In this document: positions 1-11,848 of the stretch, piece after piece
How positions within the stretch are numbered: position 1 is the stretch's first letter
How the letters are laid out: every line of letters starts with the position of its first letter
Source: Cololabis saira
Lineage: Eukaryota; Chordata; Actinopteri; Beloniformes; Belonidae
Assembly: GCF_033807715.1 (NCBI RefSeq)
Contig: NC_084591.1
Span: 28,980,590 to 29,044,589 of the forward strand
DNA length: 64,000 nucleotides
Reading direction: 5' to 3'
The notes under the pieces: generated by a model
Seen by the model: only the letters and a program-made list of their open reading frames with translations
Databases searched by the model: none
Told to the model about the DNA's origin: nothing
Translations under genes and position numbers: made by a program

Positions 1-205
1 GTCAAACAACCACATATACTCCTACAGACAATTTAAAATCCCTAATTAACCTGGAATACATGTTTTTGGACTGTGGGATGAAGCTGAAGCACCTAGAGAA
101 AATCCAGGTTAACCCCTCACAGAAAACCCCCGCAGGGATTTGAACCAGGAATCTTCTTGATGTGAAGCAACAGTGCTAAGCACAAAGCCACCGTCCTCCT
201 TTATG
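1..205 (+). repeat. Truncated copy of the fish 'CCATCC...GGACTGTGGGAGGAAG' repeat
   Basis: The stretch contains 'gtttttggactgtgggatga' and a tail with 'gggatttgaaccagga'. Better preserved copies lie at 12375-12666 and 12674-12962. This copy is diverged and cut by the window edge. The family is common in teleost introns and intergenic DNA; I do not assign it a Repbase name. Confidence 0.7.
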
Positions 206-967
206 GACCCACACAACTCACTGACCAGGTGTGGTTGATGTAACCAAGCTGTGGCAATCATAAAAAAGCATGTTGTATAATAACAAAGGTCAGAACTGAG
301 ACAGTAGTAAAAAATTAAAGAGGATTAAATAAACAAGGTGTGCTCAAAAGAAAGCTACAGAAAGCTTTGTTGGAAAATAACACTAGTCCAACTCATCAGC
401 TGTAACCGCACATGTAGAGGACTGTATGTTGATCTCAGTGAGGTCAATACAAAGATCCTCCGACGTCACCCTCACCTGTCCTGCTGGTCGGTTAAATTCC
501 AGGTGTTATGAAAATGAGTGGATAAAGTAGCCTTATGAGTGTTTTCCCTGATGTTCCACACCAAAGAATGATTCATATACTGAAAAGTTACCACTAGGTT
601 ACGAGATTTATGACCCGGAAGTGACCTGATACCAGCCCACTAAAGAAAGGATGAGTCAGCATATAATGGAAAGATTAGTCACTCATGACAATTTTCCCCG
701 GAATACGTTCAATGTATTAAAAATCCTATGGAAACCCCTTAAACACACCCACCAAATGTGTTAAATTTCAGATGCATCATGATGCAGATGTAGACAACAC
801 TGCATAAATGCAGTGATGAGACATAATCAAGAGATTGTAGTCCACACACACTAACATTTTTAAATACTGAATTTCCAGCCCAAGCAGGAAGATAACATTG
901 CTATAAGCTTAACTGTGCTAAAACTCCCCAAAAACCATAAACAAAACAACAAAAAACCCATCATACA
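206..967. other. Intergenic stretch, nothing recognised
   Basis: AT-rich sequence without a convincing exon, repeat family or promoter signature. Confidence 0.6.
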
Positions 968-1120
968 TAGGGATGAGAATCAAGAACTGGTTCTTGTTCA
1001 GAACCGGTTACCGTGTTTCAATTCCTTGGAATTTTTTGCAAATTTTTCGATTCCAGTGAGCACGAATGATGTCATGACGTACGTTTTGTAACGTGTGTAA
1101 GTCGGCAGTCAATAGTAAAC

Positions 1121-1269
1121 ATGGCGCCCAAGCAATTCAAACGCTCGAAAGTCTGGTTACATTTCAGTAAAAAAAAGATGAAAACAGGGCAACTTGCAAT
1201 ACTTGCCAAGAGAATATTTCTTCAAAGGGAGGAAACACTGCCAACATGCAAACACATTTGTGCACATAG
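1121..1269 (+). pseudogene. BED-type zinc finger of a hAT transposase, frameshifted
   Basis: Starting from ATG at 1121 the frame gives MAPKQFKRSKVWLHFSKKK, then a one-base shift in the A-rich stretch moves to a frame reading ATCNTCQE followed by SKGGNTANMQTHLCT and a stop at 1267-1269. The pattern W..HF, C..C and NTANMQTHL is the BED finger found at the N terminus of hAT transposases. The shift and stop show that it is dead. No DDE core follows. Confidence 0.75.
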
Positions 1270-1375
1270 CATTCAATAACAATAAATGTCGCTCCGGACT
1301 AACGTCAGTAATTCAAATTACCAGCAGCAGCAGTAACTATAGCATGTCCTTACTAATAATACTGGAGGTAATTAA

Positions 1376-1968
1376 TGGCCCTTTTACACTAGTACCTACT
1401 CAGCGCGACTCCATTCGCCATGCCCCGGTTTTGTGCTTTTCCACTAGGGGTGGAGGCGGGTGGAGTAGATACTTTTTCTGTATCTACTCTGCCGAGGTTT
1501 TAAGCGGCTGAGTCGGGCTGTGATGTCATCACACTACAGGCCACCGATTGGGCGGGGCCGTCAGACGTTTGAGTCGGGAGGCGGAAATCAGCAAAAGAGC
1601 GACTTGTGGCTTCTTCATTTTATTCGACAGGCAATGGGAGCGCAAAAGTCTGTTTCGTGATCCAACTCTGAGGTGCAGATGTTCATAAACCTGGTGGCTG
1701 AGGAGAGAATTAAAAAGGGATCTAGACGGGCGATAAGGAACGACCAGATCCACCAGGCGCTCGGTCACTTCTCAGCTGCTCGCGGCTCCAGCTGACTTTT
1801 CAGCAAAAACTAAATTTTAAAAAAGCGTTGCCGCTTGAAGCTTCTTTCACTCTCATTTTTTAACTTGATATTGAACACAAGTCACAGATAAAGCAGCACA
1901 TATATGGAGGCGTGGCGAGTCGAGTCGCGCTCAGTAGGTAGAGTGTAAGTGTAAGTGTAAAAGCGCCA
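1376..1968 (+). mobile_element. Non-autonomous PIF/Harbinger-type element nested in the hAT
   Basis: The ends are TGGCCCTTTTACACT and AGTGTAAAAGCGCCA with further inverted similarity inward (tacctactcagcgcgactc against gagtcgcgctcagtaggta). A TAA triplet abuts both ends (1373-1375 and 1969-1971), the 3-bp target duplication typical of PIF/Harbinger. The interior keeps a Myb/SANT-like coding remnant (1661-1795) but no transposase. Confidence 0.85.
1661..1795 (+). pseudogene. Myb/SANT-like domain remnant of a Harbinger accessory protein
   Basis: The plus frame from 1661 reads SNSEVQMFINLVAEERI and continues RNDQIHQALGHFSAARG to a stop at 1793-1795. This matches the S..EV..FL.LVA.ERIQ...RN..V...VS..LAA.G pattern of the Myb/SANT-like protein that accompanies Harbinger transposases in fish. 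It begins without a start codon and lacks the second half of the domain, so it is a fragment carried by the non-autonomous element. Confidence 0.7.
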
Positions 1969-2092
1969 TAAGTAACTAACAAACACTGCCTATCATATTA
2001 GCGCCATTTGCGATCGCGATAAAGAACCGAATCGTTGAGCAAAATCGAAAATGGATTTGGAATCATAAAAATCTTATCAATTCCAATCCCTA

Positions 2093-5000
2093 ATTCTGCA
2101 GCAGAAAATAATTTGAAATAGCTTACATGACTTATTTTATATAAAATACTGTTAACTGATTTTTGAATGCTTAACAGAAAATGAGTCAACATTACTCTGA
2201 TGGTTTGTCTTATTAATGATAGAGCAGCTATATGTGGCTGGGTAATAATTTGAGGATGCAAGACATTAAGTTGCATTGAATTGTTAAATTAATCCTAAAG
2301 ACAATTGCATCACAATTTTATTCAATTATAAAATAGACATCCTAATATCAGATGCAGCAGGTGCTGAACATCTGTCTGCCTTTGCTGTAATAACCGGTAC
2401 AGTGCAGTGATTGTATTCACTTTTGACACATATTCAAGACATTGAGAATAAAAAACAGGCATGACGGGTGGGGATGAGCATGCTCACCAACCGTGTTTCC
2501 CTTTGCTGAATGTTCTGTCAGAGGGATGAGGATAAAAATGATTAACTTGCACCACCTGCTACAGTGTGTGTTCAGCCCATTAGTACATCATAAAAACACC
2601 ACAAGTTACATAGACAGTTTTACTTTCTATAGGCAAACAAACATCATCTATATAACCTGCAGTCTGTTACATCTATTACGCAGACTCCTGGCTTTGGTTC
2701 TTTAGTGACCCTGAACAGAAAACACACACACACCCAGTCTCTTGTGCATTAATTCCTGCAAGGAGCAGCAAATAAACCTTAAACTTCCTTAAAGGGAGGA
2801 CAAACGGATGACACAAACCCAGCCCCTGGACAGTTGAACCAAAGGGCAATCAAAGAAGGGCAGAGAATCGTAAGAAAAAAGCTTATATCGCAGCGAGTGA
2901 ATAATAATAGTCTTGGTACATTTATCTTTGGGTGTGGTGTTGCATTAATAGAATCTGCATGCAAAAAACCCCAAAAATGTTTGTGTTGTTTGTGTCAGAA
3001 CCGTGTGCAACGGTGCTGTGAGCGCAGACTAATGTTAGCCAACATTACCACTGGAATATGTTAATGATTGACAGAAAAGCAGACTTGTGAACCTGAGAAA
3101 GATCTTTAACTTCTCTCTTTTAATCACATATACAAACACGAATTGTGTTTTTCTGCATTAACTCCTTGAACCCGCGAGTCAGCTGTGAGCCTAAATGGAC
3201 GAGGTAGCTCAGAGTGCATTCACCAGCAAAGAAAATGGCTTGATGTTAAAAAACACCAACTGTATATACAGACTATAACTTTGAAACACAACAGGGAGGG
3301 AAATATATTGACCCCTGCAACCTAGCAGCCAAACACTTAGCTTCTGTTCACCTCCAAGTAAGTAAATCAACCTGGTATACAGAACAGTGTACAGTCGGCC
3401 GGCTGAAGCTGCAGAGCCAGCCTACCTCTTCAGAGCCTCCACTAATCAAATAAACAGCTACTGTGCCATGAAGAGAGACTTGTCCTGAACAGACAGTTCC
3501 TAAAACTCCTTCAGTCACTGGATGCTATTCGCAACAGCTTGGACAACGCAGTCTCATCAGCAGGTGCTTTGGTTACAGTGAAGTCAAATGATCAGCTTTA
3601 ACGTTAACACTTCAAATGTGAAACCATAAAACAAGTCATGCACTAAACTTGGGTCAACAATTGTCACTTCACGTATCAGTGCTGATCTGGGACTAAATCA
3701 TTTTCAACTACTCTCGTCACCTTGAGTTTGATCTGAAGAACAGAAGGTGTGGATAAAAAAAAAAATATCACAATTTTCCTGAGCTTCAGGAGATATTAAA
3801 GAGAAAACATTATCTATCATCTGAGGGGGTGAAAAAAATTTAACAGCACATGGGAGTTAGCCGATGAGCTGGATGAGTTTCCTTGCTTTTACACATTGAT
3901 TACAGCCTCTGAAAGCTAACAAAGATGCTCCTTACAGCAACAGCCCTCACAATAACCGTCTCTGGACTAACCTTGGCAGCTGACTAACTCGCATACTGGT
4001 GCTTCATCAAAATCATAAAAGCACAGATCAGAGCACACAAACTAGAAGAAATGCATGGGCCAATAGTTTAAAAAAAAAACAGTTTCACTTTTTTAAATTC
4101 GTGAATCATTTTTCAATCTTGCAAAATCAACAGTCACACATATTCCATGAATCTAACTTTTCTAACACCCTCTACCCTTGATGAGTTGGCAGAGGATTTT
4201 TCCACAAGTTCAGTCATCCAACAGTACCAGTTTCGTCATGTGACTAATGCTCAGAGGTTAATTGGAGTTCAGAAATTTTACCAACATATGCACACATGAC
4301 CAGACATTTACATTTTAATGGCCAGTAGCTGCCACACAAGTGCGTTACAGCAAAATACAGACACACACAACCGTGCGTGTAAATTCCTTGTAAAAAGACA
4401 ATATTGTGACTAGATACAAGTTAGCAAAAATATTAACCAATTTCCAAAAAAAGTTTGAAACGCATCTAATATTTAACAATTTCTAAATGAAAGAAAAAGG
4501 AATAGAGCGACAATTAAACATCCTGATATAAAGTAACACCATATCTGGACACGCTTCTAGTTATGTGAGATTCCTTGGCTACTTTGCATTCAATGCTCTT
4601 TTGAAGTCTGTCCAGACTCAGAGTTTGGTTGGAGGGTTGTGACAGCCTTGGCAAAATCTTCAATTTGAGCTCCTTGAAGTAGCCCTTTGTAGATTCAGGG
4701 GTGTATTTAAGATAATTATTCTGTTGTAAATGCCATTCTCTTCTCATCATTGAACAGATGCTGTGCTGTTTTCTACAAGAGTTTGCTATTCTTTCGTCAT
4801 TCTCCCTGCTATTTCCATACTATTAGTTACAACATGAAATTGAAAACATGAAAGATACGTCACTGTTCCACACACTTAGACATACTCATGTAATGTCAAT
4901 ATGTTCAAATAAAAAGTGATAAATTAACACTTCTGTTGTTACAAAAAATGAAGAGAATGTTTCAACTTAACTTTTGGAGATTAATTCATTGTCTGGGCAT

Positions 5001-8000
5001 CCACTTGTTGTTTTAATGTCACAGTAGGTGCAGAAGTCCTTCTTATAAACAGTACAATTCAGTGTACAACAAGAAACATTTTATGAATCATTATGCAAAA
5101 ACTAAAATAGGAGTATGAAATCTATGCTATCATACTAGCAGAAACACGGCTCTCCAGGTTTGCACAAGAATATTTACAACATCTTGTCTATTTAACCAAG
5201 TGTTCGTCTGCCAAAGGACTGAAATTTATATCTTTGAATGCAAATTCAACACACCCACGACCACTCCTGGGAAGGAGAAGGAGGAAAAAAAACAAAAACA
5301 GACAGCAGTGCCATCTTCCCTCAAAGTAGGCCATGTAAGGAGCTGATTAATAATCGACAGATACATATGGAGATGAAGAGCGAAATGAATCATGGAGAGA
5401 TGCTGTCATGTCCCTAAAGCCACTTGTTGTCAGTGAGGGCCCAAACTGAACCGTTTTGTTGATGGAGATAGGAGAGGAATGGAGACATAATGATCAGCAT
5501 ATAAAATAGTTTTTTGAGACATTTCATTCACATATTTTCTTTCAAATGTAGTCAAGGTCATTCTGTATTGTGGATGTGGATGAACAATTCTGCTTCCTGC
5601 TTCCTGATGTTAACATTGTATAGCAATTAACATCAGTGCATATGAATCTGTTTTGTACTCATCTGCCCCAAGATGTGCACATCTGCACAATTACACACGT
5701 AAATTCTCACTGAGGTCAAACTATTTCAAGTTTTGCCTTTACATATCCAATATAAGCAATGATGCCACAGCAGAGGGAATAAGTTGCAGCAGTATGCTGA
5801 CCAAAGGAGCAAAAAGCTACTTTTTCTGCCACCACTGTAAGACAGGCGACATATCTAGTATTACGTACAAAATGGTGACCTTTTACCATTGCCATGTCCC
5901 ACAAAACCTTTTCAGACCCATTCGATCAAGGAACACTACCCTGCATGTTTGTGTATAAGGTTATTTATAGCACATCACCTCCAGCCTGGGAAATTAACAT
6001 TTCGTTTTGAAACCCTAGAGCCTCGCCTGGACCAAGAGGGTAATGTTACATGACAGCTTACGGAGGGTGCGAGCGTAGAGCAGTGATAGGGGTGCTAGGA
6101 GCAGATCAGCTGAAGACGGGGAAGTGCTTCTCTTACCCTATGCTGAGGACATAGCAAACAGAGGAAAGAAGGTTCAAGAAAAAATAAAAAATAAAATATT
6201 TTAACAATACAAATAGTGAAATGATCAAAACTTATATTTTACCCACCGGCTCTGCTAGAATATATGCCATCATAAACAAATGTTTTTCATTTTAATTCAT
6301 TCAACTCTGGAAGTCATTTCTATCATTTTAATGCAAATGATGCAAGAAGCAAGGCACATGTCCAACATTTTTCACAGCACGCGTCCTCTCTCCATTAAAG
6401 TGGCTAATTGGTTAAAGAATCCATACTAGCAAAAACCACTGCAGAGATAATAGATTTTTAATGGCATAATGATGGTAAGGAGACCCTCTCTAGGGAAATA
6501 TCCTGGCCAGATAGTGAGACTCCTAGAGCCGAGCCTTGATAGCTCACCACACCCTCCCACTGTCCTCCAATGACATCACCATCCTAAAAAGCATCCAAAC
6601 ATATGGGATGGCCGGCAACTGAGAAAGCACTCTGCTGCTGAGTCAAATATGACAGAAGAAGGTGAGTCAAGTTTTAAGATGCTGATCTAAAGATACCTCT
6701 AGTTGACCATAGCGTACTGAAAAGCAAGTCTGTCGGATTATTTCCTACTGACAGAAATGTTTTTAAAAAGTATAGCATACTTTTACGCAAATATAAAGAG
6801 CAAATAAAGATATAAATATTGAAGCCACTATTCATCCCTTGTATTAAGTGTATAAATGTACACATTTTCCCTCTTTTTCTGTTTTATTATGCAGCTATTA
6901 CATAGCTATAATGTATATTATGGGCCTGCTGTTCTGACAAGACAGTTTCCCTAACAGGATTAATAAAGTACCTACCAATCTGTGTATATAAATGTAAAGC
7001 CTAAATAAAATCAGTTTTTAAAAAAGGTACTAGAGTCCAAGCGACCTTTTCCCTACTGGGCCATCCCTTTAGTTTGCCGGGCAGGGTGAGATGGTGGAGG
7101 CAGCAGCAGAGATGAAAAGGCCAGCTGACCCTCACACAAAGGACTGCCAGTTATAGGAGCCATGAGGCTTTTCAGACACCAAACCCAGCAAAACTCATGT
7201 TTTCTGGTTTGTTTGCTTGTTTTTTGTTTTTGTTTTAAATCTATGCTGTAATTGGAGGAATATCTTGAATCTTTTGTAGCGCTTTAGCTTCTCAGAAAAT
7301 GTGAAAAATAAAAACATCAGTGAGCTTGTTTAATACTGCTTTAAAATTGCTTTCCTTATGCAGAAGGAAAAAAAAAAAACTATCAAAGTTGTTCAATTCA
7401 ATTCAAAATAATGTATTAATGCCTGAAGGGAAATTAACTAAACTAGCTAACTTGTAGAGTAATAGAGTGAACTGGGTTAAAATAATAAAAACAATGCAGA
7501 AATATGCCTTTAGAGCTACAGTAAATCTCGAATCCACACATTTTATAAAGTGAATCCAAACAGGTGAAAGAGGGGAGGCTGTCATGGGTGCCATTTGATT
7601 TTCAGAGGAGTCATGCCTATTTTGGCATTCAGCTCGACAGAATCAAGGCCACAGCTGTTTAGAGAGAAAGGGACATCACATTAACATTACACCTCTATCA
7701 CTGGACTGCCTCCTACAGCTTTGCAGCGGCCTGAATTCCTGCCATCCATTCATGCTGGACAGAATTAACAGCAAACCCGTGAAATGTATTCAAAAGTCCA
7801 CAAGGGAAACACCTTTTGTTTTGTTTCGTGCTACAATAAACGCTGGATGCAATGCATTCTGGTAAAGAATGTAAAAGTCAGCTTGAAGTGGGAAAATTAT
7901 CATTGTATATTGTGTATAAATAAAGACGGGTTCGGGCTTTCTTTTTCTTTCTTTTCAATATATTTAATCATAATTGCCTTGTAATGGAATCTGACTTCCG

Positions 8001-8543
8001 CAGTGATGCATTCTGGAAATACTTAGACCGATGGGCGTCTCCCCTGCTCGTCTGTGTCTGTGTGTATACTAACACCACTAGCGACCTCACGGTCCAAAAT
8101 CTATCTTGACATTACAGGAATTAGAAAGTTTGAGTTTTTTCCCCTTTATTAAAGCGTTTTGTGTTGAAATGCGCTCGGTTTCTGTTTCAGATCCAGATGA
8201 GGGGGAACCACGGACGTCGCTCGCCTCATGACATCATTAACAACTTTCAACACAGGGACGGTTATCTAAAGTGGAAGCCACTTTTAAAAACTGAAGAAGA
8301 AAAACAACCAAACAAAGACATATATTCAAGGGAATTAGTCAATTATTATTCTTTTTTTTTTAGAGCATTTATGAGTTGTGAGATGGATGATAAAAGATGT
8401 TAGAGAGAAATTGTTATGATAGCGAGCTAACACGTTTTAATTTCTCGACCGCAATCGCCGGCGAGTGCATATAAAAAAAAAAAACACCCATAATTTAGCT
8501 AAAAATAAACACATATTCCTAACACAGGAATGCATATACTCAC
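2093..8543. other. Long AT-rich stretch, no exon recognised
   Basis: I read both strands for conserved exons, in particular HRAS exons expected from synteny, and saw none. Short open frames here have no family resemblance and no flanking splice signals in phase. If the minus-strand promoter candidate at 8544-8885 is real, this would be its first intron. Confidence 0.45.
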
Positions 8544-8885
8544 AACGAGCAGAGGTCTAATTAGCGACGGGAACGGCGTTTCTCTCTGCCGGAGAGGAAG
8601 GGAAAAAAAATACTTCAATTCCGTTCAATGCCTCTCAGAAAGGAAACAAAACGTCCCTGAGCTCCAGTCCTGCCCGTCTTCAGGAAGCCGGATCCCTTTT
8701 CTCTAAATTGGAGTGTTTAATTCCCACTAGTTAATAATATGCGGCAAATCATTCACCGCTCCCAGGAATCATGAGCCCCGTTAAACAATGTGCTCGCTCT
8801 GATCCACGGAGCTGCGGAGCGGCCACGCCCAGCTCCGACACACGTGGCCCCGCCCCGTTACCAGGCATGCTGCGCTGCCTTCACG
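8544..8885 (-). promoter_or_regulatory. CpG-rich minus-strand promoter and candidate non-coding first exon
   Basis: Between about 8780 and 8885 CpG density rises and GC-box-like motifs occur (gccacgcccagc, gccccgcccc). On the minus strand the sequence runs without repeats to ...CTGCTCGTT followed by a strong splice donor GTGAGTAT (exon end 8544). This looks like a promoter plus untranslated first exon of a gene lying to the left. By analogy with human HRAS-LRRC56 head-to-head order, hras is the first candidate, but no coding exon is visible, so no symbol is given. Confidence 0.35.
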
Positions 8886-9043
8886 GGCCCTCGGAAAATG
8901 TCTCTTCCAGATGATCGCAGTAGCCTAGGCTGTATCGGGCTGTATCCGAATTCGGATACTACCGCACTACATGCTACATACTGCAAAGTATGCACTGTAT
9001 ACTGCCTACTAAATTAACGATTCAGTCATGGATCTTTAATATT

Positions 9044-9957
9044 CAGAGGTGGACAGAGTACTCGACCCCAGTACTTGAGTAAGAGTACAAATACTACTGG
9101 TCAAAATTTACTCCATTACAAGTAAAAGTAGCTCAGTCAAAATATTACTCGAGTAAGAGTAGAAAAGTACTTGCTTTTAAAGGTACTTAAGTATTCAAAA
9201 GTAAATGCTTTTAAATTTACTTTAAGTAAAAGTAAGAGTAAGAGTAAATTTCTTATTTTCCACATTAGTAAATTACTATATTTTTTCTAAATTAATTTAA
9301 GGATCTTTTAACTCTTGTTTCTGAGAATTCGATGTTGAGTTGTTGAAAGCAGAGAGGTAGTTCTGCTTCGGCAGACACAATAAACATTTGAAAATAAATG
9401 TCTGTGGTTTTTCTGTGCCCTCGTTTTTTACTCGGTCGAACTCAAACATTGAATTAAGATACGGCCAAGGATTTTGTGAAAGTCCCTGCTCCGAGTCCGG
9501 CTCATTATCAGACTCAGACGACTCAGCGGATTGTCTTTCTTCTCCTGACGCAGGCGTAGCCATTGTTGCGGCTCTGTCTTGACTTGTTGCGGCTCTGTCT
9601 TGACAAACGCAGGCTACTTTGGCGGTATCGTTTTGAGGAGGCTTGACGTATTTCCGCTTTACGTACATCCCAGTGGAGAGCGTGCACCGTGATAGGTCTC
9701 CTCCTTTGACAAAAACAGCTTGCGTCCAATAGGATTTTAGGGAAGAAGAAAAAACAGCAGTCCTGAAAGTAACGAGTACTTTTCAGCCTTCCTAGAAATT
9801 TACTCGAGTAAAAGTAAAAATATTTGTCTTGGAAATTTATTCAAGTAAGAATAATAAGTACCAAAGAAATCTAATACTCAAGTAAAGTACAAATCCTCTG
9901 GATATGTACTTAAGTACAGTAAGTACAGTACTCAAGTAAAGTTACTGTCCACCACTG
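9044..9957 (-). mobile_element. Internally deleted hAT transposon with near-matching TSDs
   Basis: The ends CAGAGGTGGACAG and CTGTCCACCACTG are inverted repeats, extending through a region rich in 'gtacttgagtaa'. The flanks ttaatatt (9036-9043) and ataatatt (9958-9965) agree at 7 of 8 bases, fitting a hAT 8-bp target duplication. The interior holds only the beginning of a transposase-like frame on the minus strand. A complete hAT would be 3-4 kb, so most of the transposase is lost. Confidence 0.85.
9297..9563 (-). pseudogene. N-terminal piece of a hAT transposase (BED-like finger)
   Basis: The minus frame from ATG at 9563 reads MATPASGEERQSAESSESD, an acidic stretch, then NPWPYLNSMFEF and FKCLLCLPKQNYLSAFNNS. 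The C..C plus SAFNNSTSN pattern is the start of a BED-like finger as in hAT transposases of the same terminal-repeat type. The frame stops right after the finger, so it has no catalytic core. An in-frame upstream extension to 9668 is possible but crosses a duplicated 'ttgcggctctgtcttgac' and is less likely. Confidence 0.6.
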
Positions 9958-10117
9958 ATAATATTGGATTCAGTACGCTGCTCCAGCAGACCGTTCACAC
10001 AGCAGTATGCTACAGTAAGTATCCCAGAATGCATTCCGCACCAAAACTACAGCGAAAGCTGAGATCTAAAAGCAGGCTAGAAGCTGTTTTAATTTCTGCT
10101 GTAGCGCTGTTAATATG

Positions 10118-10339
10118 TACGGAGCCCCTCTGGTGAAATTTGAAAAAAATAAAATAATGCGGGGCCACATATTATTAACTCGTGGCCACGCATTAATAAC
10201 TCGTGGCCACGAGATAATCAATGCATGGCCACGAGTTATTAATGCGTGACCATGAGTTATTAATGCGTGGGCACGAGATACACAATGCGTGGCCACGCAT
10301 TGTTTTGTTTTTTTCAAAGGTCACCAGAGGGGCTCCGTA
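10118..10339. mobile_element. 222-bp MITE-like element built of GTGGCCAC modules
   Basis: The left end is TACGGAGCCCCTCTGGTGA and the right end TCACCAGAGGGGCTCCGTA, a perfect 19-bp inverted repeat, followed inward by TTTGAAAAAA-like sequence. AATATG lies directly outside both ends (10112-10117 and 10340-10345), a 6-bp target-site duplication. The interior is a chain of about 21-bp modules, each a CGTGGCCACG-type palindrome joined by AT-rich ATAATTAATG-type linkers. There is no ORF with any family resemblance. I do not recognise the superfamily. Confidence 0.8.
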
Positions 10340-10439
10340 AATATGCCACTTTATTAAGTTTTAATATTTTTTCAGGCGTAAAAGTAACCGTTAAGATCCC
10401 CAACCTGGGCTCAGTTTATCCAAATAACGCCAGTTAAGA

Positions 10440-10575
10440 AATTTGATCCGATGTTTCGGGGATCAGAAGAGCCACCGGCCCCGGGGAGCAGCAGCAGATC
10501 ACGGGGCGGGGACAGACGTGATCGCTGAGTCAACCCACGCCGTCGTCCCGGGGAGAAAACTGCAGCTCTGTGGAG
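10440..10575. other. Isolated GC/CpG-rich patch
   Basis: This stretch has many CpGs (ccaccggccccgggg, acggggcggggacagacg, cgccgtcgtcccgggg) and stands out from the AT-rich neighbourhood. No splice donor or repeat family is evident. It could be a small CpG island belonging to either flanking gene, or the remains of a GC-rich repeat. Confidence 0.4.
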
Positions 10576-10640
10576 AATTACCGCTGGCTGAAATAAATCA
10601 TTTAGGAAGATAAATGTTGGATTAATAGATGAAATCTAAC

Positions 10641-10926
<286 letters not shown>

Positions 10927-10932
10927 AGATAA

Positions 10933-10936
<4 letters not shown>

Positions 10937-10974
<38 letters not shown>

Positions 10975-10981
10975 TATATAA
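10937..10981. repeat. (AT)n dinucleotide tract
   Basis: Uninterrupted TA/AT dinucleotides with one break near the right end; self-complementary. Confidence 0.9.
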
Positions 10982-10999
10982 AGTTAATATCTAATAAGT

Positions 11000-11638
11000 T
11001 AATATCTCGTGGCCATGCATTAATAACTCGTGGCCACGAGTTATTAATGCGTGGCCACGAAATAATCAATGCGTGGCCACGAGATAATTAATGCGTGGCC
11101 ACGAAATAATCAATGCGTGGCCATGAGATAATTAATGCGTGGCCACGAGTTAATGCGTGGCCACGAGATATTAACTTGTGGCCACGCATTATTTTGAAAA
11201 AAATAAAATAATGCGCGGCCACGCATTAATAACTCGTCGTGACCACGAGATAGTCAATGTGTGGCCATGAGATAATTAATGCGTTGCCACGAGATATTAA
11301 CTCGTGGCCACGAGATATTAACTCGTGGCCACGCATTATTTTTTTTTTTTTTCAAATGTCACCAGATGCGTGGCCACGAGATAATTAATGCGTGGCCACG
11401 AGTTAATGCGTGGCATCGAGATATTAACTTGTGGCCACGCATTATTTTGAAAAAAATAAAATAATGCGTGGCCACGCGTTAATAACACGTGGCCACGAGT
11501 TAATATCTCGTGTCAACGCATTAATAACTCGTGGCCACGAGTCAATGTGTGGCCACAAGATAATTAATGCGTGGCCACGAGATATTAACTCGTGGCCACG
11601 CATTTTTTTTTTTTTCAAATGTCACCAGAGGGGCTCCG
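11000..11638. repeat. Expanded GTGGCCAC palindrome array, several fused element copies
   Basis: About 18 perfect GTGGCCAC cores plus degenerate ones occur in 640 bp, separated by ATAATTAATG or ATATTAACT linkers, as in 10118-10339. Left-end-like segments (ttgaaaaaaataaaataatg) recur at about 11193 and 11447, and right-end-like segments (ttcaaatgtcaccaga) at about 11352 and 11614. The far right keeps the full end ACCAGAGGGGCTCCGT (about 11623-11638). No intact left terminal repeat is present, so this is a compound of truncated copies. Confidence 0.8.
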
Positions 11639-11848
11639 TGCAGACAAAAAAGAAAGAAAAAAAAAAGAAAATGTCAATTCCAGCGAAAAAAAGCTAATCT
11701 GACCGAAACAGCCTCAGCTAATTTGACCGAAACTGTCTGACCAAATATGTCCTGTATGCACTCGTCTGCCACACTATGTTTATGGCAATGTCCAAATAAC
11801 AAGCATTATTCTTGCTTTCATTGATGTAGCCTACTGCTTATTTTTTTT

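Larger units (their letters stand above)
968..2092 (+). mobile_element. Degenerate hAT transposon (host of a nested Harbinger element)
   Basis: The left end TAGGGATGAGAATC and the right end GGAATTGATAAG...; read inward from 2092 as TAGGGATTGGAATT, form imperfect terminal inverted repeats. The flanks atcataca and attctgca agree at 5 of 8 bases, as expected for an aged 8-bp hAT target duplication. A BED-finger coding remnant lies just inside the left end (1121-1269). A separate element (1376-1968) is inserted in it, so only about 530 bp are hAT. Confidence 0.7.

Noticed and set aside
4514..4750. 78-codon minus-strand frame
   Set aside because: No conserved motif; isolated in AT-rich DNA.
6650..6665. 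Mini-exon ATGACAGAAGAAG/gtgagt
   Set aside because: A good donor follows a start codon, but the four codons match nothing and no acceptor partner was found.
11000..11638. CRISPR-like regular array
   Set aside because: Spacing is regular but the 'spacers' are themselves repeated AT linkers, the cores are palindromic, and the DNA is vertebrate.
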